Below, in pieces: positions 37,317-49,500 of a stretch of 64,000 nt of DNA. Source of the stretch: Psoroptes ovis (taxonomy: Eukaryota > Arthropoda > Arachnida > Sarcoptiformes > Psoroptidae). The translations under genes were made by a program, and so were the position numbers. The stretch is taken from positions 1 through 64,000 of the forward strand of contig PQWQ01000041.1 in the NCBI GenBank assembly GCA_002943765.1, written 5' to 3'. The notes under the pieces were generated by a model. It was given only the letters and a program-made list of their open reading frames with translations, was not told where the DNA came from and searched no databases. Numbering within the stretch: position 1 is the stretch's first letter; every line of letters begins with the position of its first letter.

Positions 37317-37609
37317 GATCATATATTAATTACTCTGTCGCTTTGATCAGACAAAATTATTTATGTTAAAGATGTAACAAAAAAATATCATTGGAAAAAC
37401 TGAAATAAATTATTATTATAGTGATCGCCATTTCAACATAGATTTCCCTTTTTTCGCTTATCTGGTCAAGGATTAAAATATTTCACACTTGATAAACTGC
37501 AATCGTTTTAATATTTGATGATATTGATTTTAAATTTTGAAAAAATCAAACTAAATTCAAAATTCATTTTCATTACAATCTAAGTAATTGAACATTTTCA
37601 ATCAAGAAA

Positions 37610-40291
37610 ATGACAGCCAATACGACATCAGCAGCGACAACAACCACGACCACAGGCGGTGGAGGTGGCAGTAATCATCATCATCATTCAATACAAGCAT
37701 CAGCAATAACGTCACATCATAATAATCATCATTCAGGATCAACATTAGTAGTAACGGGAACGGGACGTTGTGGACATTCATTGATAAGTTACAAGTATGT
37801 TCTCATAAATATCCATAAATTATAATAATAATTACAGGAAGCATTAATGACCTAAATTCTTTATAATCATTCGAACAAGGTTGTTGTTAGATCTATTTTT
37901 AGTCTTATTTTTCATTCATTGAGTCATAAAGAATCAATAATGATTATGATAATTGTGAATTGAATTAATTTATTCGATTATTTTTTTTTCTTGTTTTTCA
38001 TTATTTTCAAAAAGAAAAAATGAATTTCTTTCATATGAATGAAAATGTAATTATGATACTTGATAAAAATTGTTGTTATCAGAATATTATCATAATAATA
38101 ACAACAATATCGTCAAAATAATGAAAAGATCAATACTTGAAATTTCAAAATGGAAAAAAGATTGAAAATCTATTAAAAATGAATTTGTTTGATAATGACA
38201 CAAATGTATTGAGTAAAGAATGGCTTTCATTATAGAAATTATCATCATTCTTCTATTTAATAATTCTTGTTTTGGTCATTTAGTTTACCAATTTTTTTAT
38301 ATTTGTTTTTGTTGTGTTTGTTCATTTCATCTATTAAATTATTAAGGTTATTTTTCATGTAATGAAAGTCAATAAAAGCTTGCAAACGTTTCGTGTGTGT
38401 GTGTATGTGTGTGCGTGTACATGTGAAATCGAATATCAATTGTGTTTTTTGAAATTGATAACTATATCGAGAAACTTTGATCCTTTGTTAGTAAAAATAA
38501 ATATTTTTAATTAGAAAATTTGTTTGTTTATTTCATTTTTTTAATTTACTGATAGTTATCACAAAACATAAACAAAAATTCTATTCTTAGTGAATTATCA
38601 AAAAATAGAATAATAATGATATAAGATTAATGAATGGAAATTATTTAAAATTTTTCCAATTTTATAAATTGAAAAATTTCACCATTCCATTCATATAATA
38701 TAATCATTTTATATGGTGGATGTTTTTATAGCATATTAATGTTAACTTTGAACATCATTCTCTTTGAAATGATTTTAGGGTGTGCGAATGGTGATTATAT
38801 TGATGAAAAAAATATTGATTTGATAATAATTGATATGAGAACGATATATGATTTTTCTCATAAGATTTTTGTCAATTTTTTCTTCTATTATATTGAATAT
38901 CAATCGTAAATTTATTTTCTCAATTTGAATGATCAAATTATCATTTGCCATAATTTTATTTTATGTATGTGCATGTATTTTACTTGAGTGTGTGCTTGAG
39001 ATTTGTTTTTTATTACTAAATCTCTGGTGCATTCATTTTTTTGCATAAAATAATAATAAATAATAATTTTCGACGCAAATGCTTGGCGACAAATTTTTTT
39101 TCGCTAAGATTTTTGATAGTTTGTTTATATGTTTGATTATTTCTCTAGCAAAAACTTTTCGATTCAATCAACAATTATTAGATTTTATTGTTAAGAGATT
39201 TGATTTGATTTATAATTTTTCTAATCTTTTCTATTTTCTCTCAATTTTTTCCAAACGTTTAATCTGTTGCTGTATCTTAATAATAATAAAACCTAAATTA
39301 ATTTGTTAAATCATCGATGCCATTGATTTCTTCATTATCAACAATCGATGGTGGTGGTGTTCGTAATGCCATTTCAATTGAATTCAAAAAACGACCATCA
39401 AACTATACATCTTCAATTTTGTCTTTTGGACCAAAAAAACACTCAACTCATGGACAAAATCACAATAATCAATTGATACAACCTAAATTTGCTGTAATAC
39501 GTTATAGAAATTTAAGGTTTTTGATAACTGATAAACCAACCGATGCAACATTGAATCAATATGTAGAGGTATTTAAGATTATCCTTTTGTCTATTAATCT
39601 ATAATTTTCTGCTTTCTTTTAAGGAGCTACTAAGACGAAATGTAACCGATGTAGTGCGTGTTTGTGAAGCTACATATTCACCCAAAAAATTGGAACAGGC
39701 TGGTATCACTTGTCATGATTGGGCTTTTGATGATGGTATTGTCTTTTAAATTTATCATTTCTATTTAAAATGATTAATAAATACTTTATGATAGGAACGC
39801 CACCACCTCAAAAAATCATTGATCAATGGTTAGAATTGATCATAGAACGTTTCAAAGATTGTCCAATACCACCACCCTCATCAACATCATCATCAAGGTC
39901 TGATCGTAAAATCAGTTCATCACACATAAATGGTTCGAACAGTGCTGAAGGATCACCTGGATCCCATTCGGCAGCCATTAATAATGATTATCAATTGCCA
40001 TGTATAGCGGTACATTGTGTTGCCGGTTTAGGCAGAGCGCCTGTACTTGTTGCCATAGCACTTATCGAATCTGGATTGAAATATCTTGATGCCGTCGAAA
40101 TGATCAGAGGTACCTATTCTTATTGCAAATAGAAAATTTAAAATCAATTTCTAATGTAATTTTTCAAAGCTACACGACGTGGTGCAATCAATGCAAAACA
40201 ATTGGACTATCTAAGTGAATATAAACCCAAAAAAGTGTTAATGTTTATCAATCGTTCATCATCAAAACGAAAATATTGTTGTATCATGTGA
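37610..40291 (+). CDS. PRL-1: PRL-type protein tyrosine phosphatase (PTP4A)
   Basis: Five exons: 37610-37794, 39508-39568, 39624-39735, 39795-40109, 40170-40291; 795 nt, 264 aa. Exon 1 gives a Thr/Gly/His-rich N-terminus ending LISYK, which joins NLRFLITDKPT at the usual PRL start (ITYKNMRFLI in the family). The acid loop WAFDDG has D118/D119. The P-loop HCVAGLGRAPVLVA has catalytic C194 and R200; the PRL-specific Ala follows the Arg. C96 (RVCEATY) matches the cysteine that forms a regulatory disulfide with the catalytic one in vertebrate PRLs. The C-terminus is KRKYCCIM, a polybasic CAAX box for prenylation and membrane targeting. Against the usual 173 aa, the extra length is the N-terminal extension and a Ser-rich insertion of about 43 residues between the acid loop and the P-loop. 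PRLs also bind CNNM magnesium transporters; that role is inferred from family. Confidence 0.9.
39198..39507 (+). other. AG-free 3' intron zone with alternative N-terminus
   Basis: No AG occurs from 39198 to 39505; the first is the acceptor AG at 39506-39507 used to reach PRL exon 2. A pyrimidine-rich stretch with TTCTAATC near 39219 could be a distant branch point. Within the same zone a frame from ATG 39317 (MPLISSLSTIDGGG) runs 64 codons straight through the acceptor in phase and ends FAVIRYR before NLRFLI. A transcript starting inside the intron would therefore make a PRL with a different N-terminus. Confidence 0.5.
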
Positions 40292-41747
40292 AATTAGAAT
40301 AATAATCAAAATCAAATCTCAAATTATCATCATTACCATTATATCAAAGAGTGATCAATGGATGGTAATTTTTCTCATACATAAGAAATTGTGCCATCTT
40401 TTTTCCATAATTATTATGTCAAAAAAGAATGTAATGAATCATACATCATCGTATTTGTTAGGTGCTAATAATATTCGGATGCAATATTATTTCATTTCAT
40501 TTGTTGGTGAAAAGAAAAAAAATGACTATGCTCATCCAAAAAAAAAGTTCATCCATTTCAAATATAAAAAGAAATACAATTAATCATCACGAAATCTAAG
40601 AAAAATGAATAAATCAATCGCGAATCACTTGAAACATATACCTTCAATTATTATTCCCTTGTTTTTTTTTTTTTTTTTTTGACATTTGTACACCACACAC
40701 GCATTTGATAATTATTTGACCGTTAAAATTTTATTTCGAAATTTCTGGCAAAGTAAAAAATCATTATCATCACTATATGAACACGGCGGCAAAAGCACAA
40801 TAAAAACATATATTGTTCAGGAATTTTGATTTTAACCCTCTTAAAATATGGAAATTATATGATTTACAGGGCATTTTTTTTTTGTCAATAATTTAAAATT
40901 TATCTTCATACAGCAACAACAATAACAATCATATTTTAACAAATGAATTTTGAACATTGAACATATTGAAACACTAACACACTTATGATTATTATGATGA
41001 TTATTATTATGATAATATTTTACCAATTTTGTTTTTGTGTTAATAATTAATTAATCAATTAATTCGGATTGAATTTATTGAATCAAATTGTTTAATTAAT
41101 TATATATCGATTGATTGAATGATTGAATTGATTTTATATATATTATATTTGATCAAATAATGATGATCATCGATTGATTTTATATGTGAATTCTTTTTTC
41201 TTCTTTTCTATCATTTTTTTTTCTCTGTCATTTCTCATTTAAATTTAATTTTTATAATTTATAATTTCATTTTTTTTCTTTAAAATTTTTGAATAATTAA
41301 TTAATAAAATAAAGAATTATGAATAAATTTAACAAATTAAAAATCTATAAATTTTTTTTTTGAATAATTTTTATTTTTTTCAAGTTTTGAGATTAGATTT
41401 TTTTTCAATTACAAATTTGTGCATAATGTTTATCGTTTTTTTTTTTGTGTGTGGAATCGAGAATTGAAAATTGATGAAATCATTCATTATAAAAAAAAAG
41501 AAATCAAAATATGATAAAAATTGAATTTTTCATATCTAAATTGAAATTGTATCAATGCTTGTACCAGTGTGTGTATTGCAATTAATTTTTTAAAATTAAC
41601 AAAAAAAAAATTGATTAGAAATTTTAAAGAATCATCATTTGATGGAAATTTTAAATTTAAAATTTTCCATAAAATTAAAATGTACAAAGAAAATTTGCAT
41701 ATTTTTTTTCAATTAAAATTTTGCAATCAATTTTTCCCGTTTCGAAT
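40292..41747. other. convergent spacer, no gene seen
   Basis: Holds the 3' UTRs of the PRL gene and of the six-cysteine gene. A T19 run lies at 40662-40680, followed by very AT-rich sequence from 41030 to 41480. No coding frame is supported. Confidence 0.5.
40608..40613 (+). terminator. poly(A) signal candidate of the PRL gene
   Basis: AATAAA about 317 nt past the stop codon at 40291, the clearest such signal downstream. Confidence 0.4.
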
Positions 41748-42525
41748 CTAAGCAGCAGTGATTTGAATTTGACAATTTTGTGTGATATGAGCATCCATCT
41801 ACAAGTAAAATGAAAATTGAAATTGAAAATTCATTAATTTCATTTCTAGATTTGAAAATTTTTTTCAAATAAATTTTAAATCAATACTTACACATCCTTG
41901 ATATACTTGAACTTGTTCAACAACTGTCATTTCTTTGATGGCTTGCGATCGTTCTCTAGCGATTTGTTGACATTGTTTGTGTGATTCTAACAATGTTTTT
42001 TCAATATCTTTTGACAATTTTTTATTTTTGATTTCTTTTTCAGCTTTGTCATATTTGTATTGACCTTTTTTGTCGAACTAATTAGACGAAATTTCCATTA
42101 TCAGTAATGCGATGCGATTGAATTAGTCATTACTTACCCAATTTTCAATTTTCAATGCACATTCAGTTACTTTTTGTTGATCTATTTTTTTTTAAATTCA
42201 TTGATTAATAAATTTTGTTTTCGATTAAAAATTTAATAGATTCAAACTTACGGAGAATGATTTGTTCTTGTGTGATTGATTCTGATTGTGGTGGTGGATT
42301 TTGTTTAAGACATTCTTGTAAAATGTTTGATTTTGATTCAATATCACGTTCAGTTGGTTCTAATTGTGGACATTTGCCCCAATTGATTTTCGGTCTTCGT
42401 GGTGGTTGACCGTCGGCTGGTGCAGTGGCGGCTGCTGGTTCTGATGCAGCTGCTTGTACTTTCTTTTTGGCAGCCATAACTGATGAGATGGCCAATGCAA
42501 TAACGAAGATGGTTAAAAATTTCAT
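41748..42525 (-). CDS. secreted six-cysteine protein, OBP-like spacing
   Basis: Four exons, 42525-42252, 42181-42138, 42077-41892 and 41798-41748, joined by GTAAGT donors and TAG acceptors; 555 nt, 184 aa. Residues 1-18 (MKFLTIFVIALAISSVMA) are a signal peptide. An Ala/Pro/Lys linker follows to about 46, then a helical, charged domain with Cys at 52, 72, 99, 142, 168 and 177. The last two spacings, 42 residues between the third and fourth and 8 between the fifth and sixth Cys, resemble odorant-binding-protein-type folds, but the C2-x3-C3 mark of insect OBPs is absent. Chelicerates have divergent OBP-like proteins, so a small ligand carrier is possible. I do not recognise the exact family. A TATA box lies upstream at 42681-42690. 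Confidence 0.78.
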
Positions 42526-42680
42526 TTTGTATTAATTTTTTTTTCACAGAAAAATCAGTAATGATAATCACAAAATCAAACAAGAATTATTATTTGAATA
42601 AAATCACCGTTCCAAATCAATGTATCAAGCACAACCGAAAAAAAATCTAGAATCTAAAGTTTTATCAATGAAATTCAGGG

Positions 42681-42690
42681 TTTTTATATA
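42681..42690 (-). promoter_or_regulatory. TATA box of the six-cysteine gene
   Basis: TATATAAAAA on the minus strand, about 155 bases upstream of the start codon at 42525. It predicts a 5' UTR of about 130 nt. Confidence 0.5.
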
Positions 42691-44920
42691 CTTTGAAAAA
42701 ATTGATCAATGATGCTACCGCATCGTGATTTTGATGATAATAATCGCAACCACCGCTGCCGCAAGGCGTTGCCATTGATTTTTTTCTTTGAACATTGAAA
42801 CATTCATGAACAAAAGAACAAAAAAAAAGAGCGAAGAGAGTTAAATTGAAACGAAGAGAAAGTATTATAAAGCCCAATTAAAAAAAAGAGAAATTATCAT
42901 TAAAATGATGTTGACGATGATATTATTCATCGAATTCATATCATGATGACATTGAAAAAAGATGCATGGAAACGGTTTCAAATTTTAATGTTAATTATAA
43001 TAATAATAATAATTTATAATTCATGTCCAAATTTTGTTCAAAGTAAAAATAATAATAATGATAATGATAAATAAATATTGAAATTTCAGCCAAAAATAAT
43101 TTCATTGAAAATTTCCATCGTTTCACGTTTCAAAAAGAATAAATTGAATGCAAATCCGAACAATAATGGGAAATTATATTTAATTTAATTTCATGATTAA
43201 TGTAATTGCAACATTGATGGATGTCGATATGATGACATTAAGATTATATGTTTCGTATGACAATGGTAGTGGGGGAAAAAAATGCAACGAAGCAATCATA
43301 ATAATTATTGATAATAGTAATTTGGTTTTTTATTGTGTTTTCAATTTCAATTTAAAATTTGAATTTGTCCATTCAAATGGATCGATGATGATGATGATCA
43401 TCATAATGATGATTATTGATGAAATAATTTTTTTATTTCATAAAAAAAATATGGAATTATCAATTATGATCGTTTCATTAAATTGATTTTGCAATTTTTT
43501 ATTTTTTTTATTAATTCCATTTATTCATTAATTATGCAAATTATCAATATGATTACAAATTGATTTTCATGATAAAATGATTTCGTCTTAAATTCTATTC
43601 CTGCTTGTGTGCCTCTGTATTAAAATGAATAATGGTTCAGAGTCATATGTACAAATTAAACCATTTCTTTATAATAAAAAAAAAATCAATTTAATTTCTT
43701 ATCATTGATTTTTTTTTCTACCTAATGGTACATGATCAAACAGTACAAAAAATTGATTATAAAAATAATTATAATAATAATGATGATGCAAACGTTATAA
43801 TCATAATAATAATTATAATTATAATCATATCGATTAAAACGTCATGGAAATATTTCAATCAAAAAAAAAAAAAAAAATTATTAGAAAAAAACTTTTCAAT
43901 TCCAAATTCACGGAAAAAATTGTAGATTGCAAATAATTGATAACATTTTTGGTGGCATATTATCAATTTAATATTATTCAATGTGCTGCAATGTATATTG
44001 ATTATTTTTTCAAACTTATCAGATTTGAATTTCTAATAAAAATATATCTTTATGTGCTGGAAAACTTTTTCTTAATGTCCACTTATTAATATAATATAAA
44101 ATAAGTCATAGAAATGAAAAGTAATGTTTCATGAAAAATTCGTTATTTTTCTTATATTAACCTCACAAATAAACACAAAAATTCTAAACACAAATCATAT
44201 ATCAGATTAAGAATGACCCAATAAACTTGTCTGTACGAAAAATTAAGCATAAAAATGAAAAATATTTTTTTTTTTGAATTTGAAATTATCAAATAATTAA
44301 TTTCTATTTAATTCATTCATAATTCATCATTAATTAATTCGGTGATGATTGATGGATTGTGAATTGCAAAAAAAAAAACGAAAAACAAAAATATCGACAG
44401 ACAACAATAGTTGTTGATCCTTGGATTTTATGTTATTCTTTTTTCATAGATGTTTTCACATTTGATTTTGATTGAAATCATTATTTCGGAGAGTCTAAAA
44501 TAAATAATTATGGCCAAGAAAACAAAATCAACGTTGAATGAATTGAAAAAAATACAAACAAGCAAGAAATCCTAACCTTCAAACGGTTTGGAAAATGTCA
44601 AACAAAATTTAATTTGAAAAATAAAAATAAAATTCGTGAATTTTTACTTTGTTTGTCAAAAAATAAAAGAAAAAAAAATCAATTACTGATGTTTATTATT
44701 ATTCTCATAATTATTATTGAAAAATAAAAAATAATAATAAACTTGTTTAGCGATTGACCATATTTGATATGTGGTGTTTCGAAATGCATTGATTTTAATT
44801 TTGATATTTCATTAAATATGAAAACATCAATACATTGTCTAAATTCCCTGTTATAATAAGGCAATGAGAGAAGAGAAATATTTGATAAATTTTCAATTTT
44901 TTCTCCCCTATTCAATAATG
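42691..44920. other. intergenic, no gene seen
   Basis: AT-rich, with many short TAA and ATG repeats. Frames such as 43193-43486 are rich in Ile, Met and Asn encoded by repeats. Nothing further is supported. Confidence 0.5.
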
Positions 44921-44922
44921 TA

Positions 44923-45002
44923 TTAGGTTGTCCGGAAAATTCTGGCCGATTTTCCAGAGCAATTCTATTGATTAAGCGGAATGGATTTTTCGTGCAACCT
45001 AA
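44923..45002. mobile_element. 80-bp mariner-type MITE
   Basis: The segment begins TTAGGTTGTCCGGAAAA and ends TTTTTCGTGCAACCTAA. The ends are imperfect inverted repeats (TTAGGTTG perfect, 13 of 17 positions matching overall). Each side is flanked by TA (44921-44922 and 45003-45004), the target duplication of Tc1/mariner elements. There is no room for a transposase, so this is a non-autonomous miniature copy. Confidence 0.65.
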
Positions 45003-45023
45003 TATTAATATGATTGAAGAAAC

Positions 45024-45046
45024 AAAAAAAAAAAAAAAAAAAAAAA
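45024..45046. repeat. A23 homopolymer next to the MITE
   Basis: A run of 23 A begins 20 bases after the MITE's TA. T runs of the same length occur at 27696-27718 and 49827-49849, and shorter ones at 33657-33676 (A20) and 40662-40680 (T19). These are prone to length error and variation. Confidence 0.85.
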
Positions 45047-46183
45047 CAATGTTGACAACCTCTTTCTCGTTCACAGGTGTTAATGATGATGATGTTGATG
45101 ATTTGATTTTCAAATTTCAATCCTTTAATATTTCTAGCCAATTTCCATTTTTCATTGCCACCTTTTCTATTCTCATATCATTTTCTCTTTATTGACCATT
45201 CAATTTTCTTCAGCGAAAATGCTTTCGAAAATGTCTTAAACATTTTTGAAGACAATTAAAGCCTCATTCATGACCTTAATGAATTTGATGGATAAAATAA
45301 TAATTCAATCATTTGAATAGTCGAATGGACAAAAAAAATTTCAAAATAACAAAGTTTCAAATTACAATAAGGAATAATAATAATAATAATGAAGAAAAAA
45401 ATTTCAAAATCAAATAATGATATTGTTTCACACATACATTTCAACAATTTAATGGAATTAATAATCAAGACATAATCCGTTTTCTCGGCTTTTTTTCTTG
45501 AAAAGCATATGATTGCACTTGATATAATAACCAAGTTAAGGCGATAAAATACACGCAAACGCTCACACACTTACACGCACACATCTTGATTGCTTGTACG
45601 TTAATTGAGATTAATTATCGTCATCATCATAATCCCTTTTTTTCGCTTGATTCAAAAACACAAAAAACGACGTGGAAAAATATGATTAAATGGATTATGA
45701 TGAATTCATTATATATTTTAAATTGAAATCTTTAAAATTTAATTTTTTAAAATACAAAAACTGAATAATCAATATCATAACCTTGAATATTTAATGAAAA
45801 TTGGATGATGACAAAAATCTATGATGATCATTCGAGAAAATCCGAGAGATTTCAGGAAAATTTTTTATCATCTTGGAAATTTGATAATTTTCTTAAAAAA
45901 TCAATGAATTTTTAAAGAAATTGATCCATAATTACAAATTTCAGAAATTAAAAATTTCAAAAATTATCCATCAAATGTTTTGAACCGTAGCCGATAGATG
46001 ACGATCATGTCTTCATAATTTGCGAAAATTTGAATTTTTTATATTTTTTTCTTTCATTTTTCAAATTCAACCCAAAATTACAAAATCTTCAATTTCAAAT
46101 CATAAAAAGGAAAAAACAAAATCATAAATACAATGGAATATGAAAATGAAGAAAAAAACAACGAAAAAATATAAATCACACCT

Positions 46184-46202
46184 GGTGTGATTATTATTAT
46201 TA
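46184..46202. promoter_or_regulatory. near-perfect T-box-like palindrome
   Basis: AATCACACCTGGTGTGATT is a 9-bp inverted repeat around one central base. Each arm contains the TCACACC core of T-box half-sites. It sits in a gene-poor region, so target and function are unknown. Confidence 0.25.
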
Positions 46203-46574
46203 TCGTTAAAAGTGTTGGTTTGGTTTGGGTTGATTATTGTTGGTTGGTTGATCGGTTGTTTGTTGAATTATATGACCTAATTTCATAGTCATCGCTGCGT
46301 TTATTTTATAACCGACGAAAACACCACCAACACCAACACACCATCCTTGTTTGTTTGACTTTTTTTAGTTGGTTGACTATGACCAAGCTTTTATGATTAA
46401 CCCCAAAGTTGGTGTATTTGAAATACAAATTTTTGACACACAAATAAATGTATTGACGGATAAATCGATTGATTGTCAATCATTTTTTTTTTTTTGCTTG
46501 TTTTTTTTGTGTTATTTTTATTCAAATCTAAATTTCAGAATTTCCGATCATTGTCAATGAATAATATCGAATGC

Positions 46575-46598
46575 TGATGATGATGATGATGATGATGA
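46575..46598. repeat. (TGA)8 microsatellite
   Basis: Eight tandem TGA triplets. Many shorter imperfect copies of the same triplet occur throughout the window. Confidence 0.75.
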
Positions 46599-49500
46599 AT
46601 ATATAAATCACCAAATATGTGGTGAATTTTGAATGAATTATGATTAATAATAGTACAAATATTTTTTAATCCCAAAATCATGCTCATATGAGATGTTATT
46701 GTTGTGTATAGTAGTCTATGATGTCTTTTTTAAAATATTCATATTTCATTGATGGATGAATTCTAGGTCAATCCATGCGAATATAATTGAATCAAAATAC
46801 ATCAAAAAACATCATAATGTACACATCAAACATCAACATCAACGTTCAATGTCGGTCAATCGCACCTGCTTGTAGGTGTGTGTGTATGTGTGTATTATGG
46901 ATGTAATAAGCATTATTGGTGGTGTGGGCAGATGTCAATTGATTATTTTTTTGATTGATCAGAATTTTGTTTTTTTTTTCCAAAACAATTTTGAATGCCA
47001 TGGTCTTTTTGTTTTTTCTGTATTCGTAGTAATGTTTATGTTCCTCTTGAATATTTCATTGAATTTCAATGAAATCAATTCAATGTTTGATAGGAAATTC
47101 AATTTCGAGAAAAATAAGATCTTTCCGGTTAAATATTCACAGATGTTTTCATGTATTTCTATATTTTTTACAAAGATATCCAATATTATTAGGTAATAAT
47201 TGTATTAAATGTACTTAAATTATAATATTAATGGATGGTTGATTATCGTTGGAGGCTATGATGTTGATGTCGTACAAAATGCATTCGATATAAAGTATTC
47301 AGTTATTTCTATTTATTTTTCTCATTTTTTTCATAAACCATTTCGAGGTCAAATGCCATCATCATCGGTTGGAAAACTTACATAAGGAATTTGACCGTTT
47401 TTTTTCAATTACTATTAAATACTCACTACGAAACAAAAAGAAAAAACGACGTCTCATATCATCGACCCTCGGGCCTCATTTTGACGACCTCGACCATCAA
47501 AAATGTGAAACCATTATAATAATGATTATGAGATCAAAGCAAAAAAAACTCCGTAACCTTTATAAGCATGGAATAAGCACAAGCACACAGGACTTGCCTG
47601 TTACAGCATAACAGCATAGCTGGTCCCTGCTGTATCAGTGTGTGCAAATTCAGATTTTAGATGGTTTCACCGCCAACACCACCACCACCACCCTTACCAC
47701 CATTAGAGACTGGTGGGTATCAAGTTCAGTAATCAATAAATTTTTGAAACGAGAAATTCAATGGAGAAAAATATCCCACAAATTTCAATATGTTTCGCCT
47801 ACACTTATGATCAGCAACAGCAAAAATATATTACCCATGATATCAAACAATTGAATAAAAAAAATAAGGTCAAATTTTTTATTTTATTTTATTTCATTTG
47901 GACTATTGATAAATCAAAAATTGACGGTCAAAAAAAATCAAAATCAAAAATTAAAAAATCTGATTTTCTGATTGAAAAATGTTTACGCAAAAATTGAAAT
48001 GTTTGAATTATTACACAAGCAAATGTCCAGACTTCCTTGATTTTCTCTCGATTCAGAAAATATTCAGGAACATTTGGTCATTGTTTTGTTGTTCGGATAT
48101 TTTTTTCCATAATAATTGACCCATTCATAAATTGATTATTCGATCAATTGCCCGAAATTTTTTCCGATTGTTGGTGTACCTTATTGCAAAATCATAGCTA
48201 GCGCAGGAAATCGGGATCATCTTATGGACCGTAGGTCTCGAAAATTTAAATATTACGCATTCGAATTGAAATTCGAGTGAAAATAACCCAAAAAACTACA
48301 ATCGGTCAATCAGTTACTGAGTCTCAGAAACCCATATTCAATCATATATTCAAGAGAGGGAATAAGAAAAAATCATGGTCATGGTTTTCTTTGGTTGACA
48401 CATATGGTCATCTAGACAAATTTAAATATTTCAAAGCAAGCAAAAAAAGCAAAAAATTTCTTGCAAACAATAGAGGTGTGGGTGTGTTTGTTTGTATGAG
48501 TAACTGAGGCATTCGCGTTTTTCATAAGCAATTCATCTAACCAGAAATCATATTCAAAAATAAAAAAATCCAAGGACAAGGTCTGTCTGGTCAACATGAA
48601 CAATATTCACCTTATGGTAAGCATACATAACTAAATATGTGTAACAAGGTTAAATAAATGAAAGAATGAAAAGGTCTGTGTAAGTAAAAGGTCAATAAGT
48701 ATTATTATTATTTAAATGAAAAGAAATGACTGTCCATCAACATCAACATCATCATTGATGAATTGAATTTGAATGTGAATGAATGATTCAAGTCAACCAC
48801 CCGCACACACACACACATACAAATACTCACATTTGACCTTTTTTTCCCTCTTCCAAGCTCTCTCCATATCCACAAATACCCATAAATGGTCTGTGCTTTT
48901 TTTTTGAGTTTCTGGTCTGGTCACGTTTGGTAATATTTGGTCTTCGAAAGAAGAATTTCTTTTCAAATTTTTGACTCAAAAACAATCGTATATTTTTTCA
49001 TTTTTGGCTGGTTGAACCAGCAGCGTCTACGGCAAGCACTGTCTATTCAATGTCTAATGCAGCAAGTATTAATATTATTTTTATTTTTCAATTTTTTGTT
49101 GTGGTTTTTTATCAATGAAAAAACCGAGGAAAACTTGGAAATTGTGAAAACAAACGAAAGAAATGAAATGAAATGAAATCCAGGTCAACACATTGAGGTT
49201 TGGTTTGGTTGTGTCGATTTGATTTGGCTATGTTTAATTTGATATTTGATTTTATTTTTCAAAAAAAAAATTTTGATTATGAAATTTATTCATTTATTAT
49301 TTTTTCGGAAATAAAATTTTCGGGTAAAAAAAAATTTTTGGTGTTTTTTCCTTTGAATTTCTTTGAATATTTTCACATTCATTTCATATCGCCTAAACTT
49401 TTTTTTTGATAATATGGATGAATCAAAAACGATTTCCACATTTGAAATGAAATGGATTTAGGACATCTAACAACAACAACTGATGTTTGATTCAGCTGAT

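Noticed and set aside
44679..45113. 144-codon minus-strand frame
   Set aside because: It runs across the MITE and a poly(A) tract (poly-Phe); an accidental frame.
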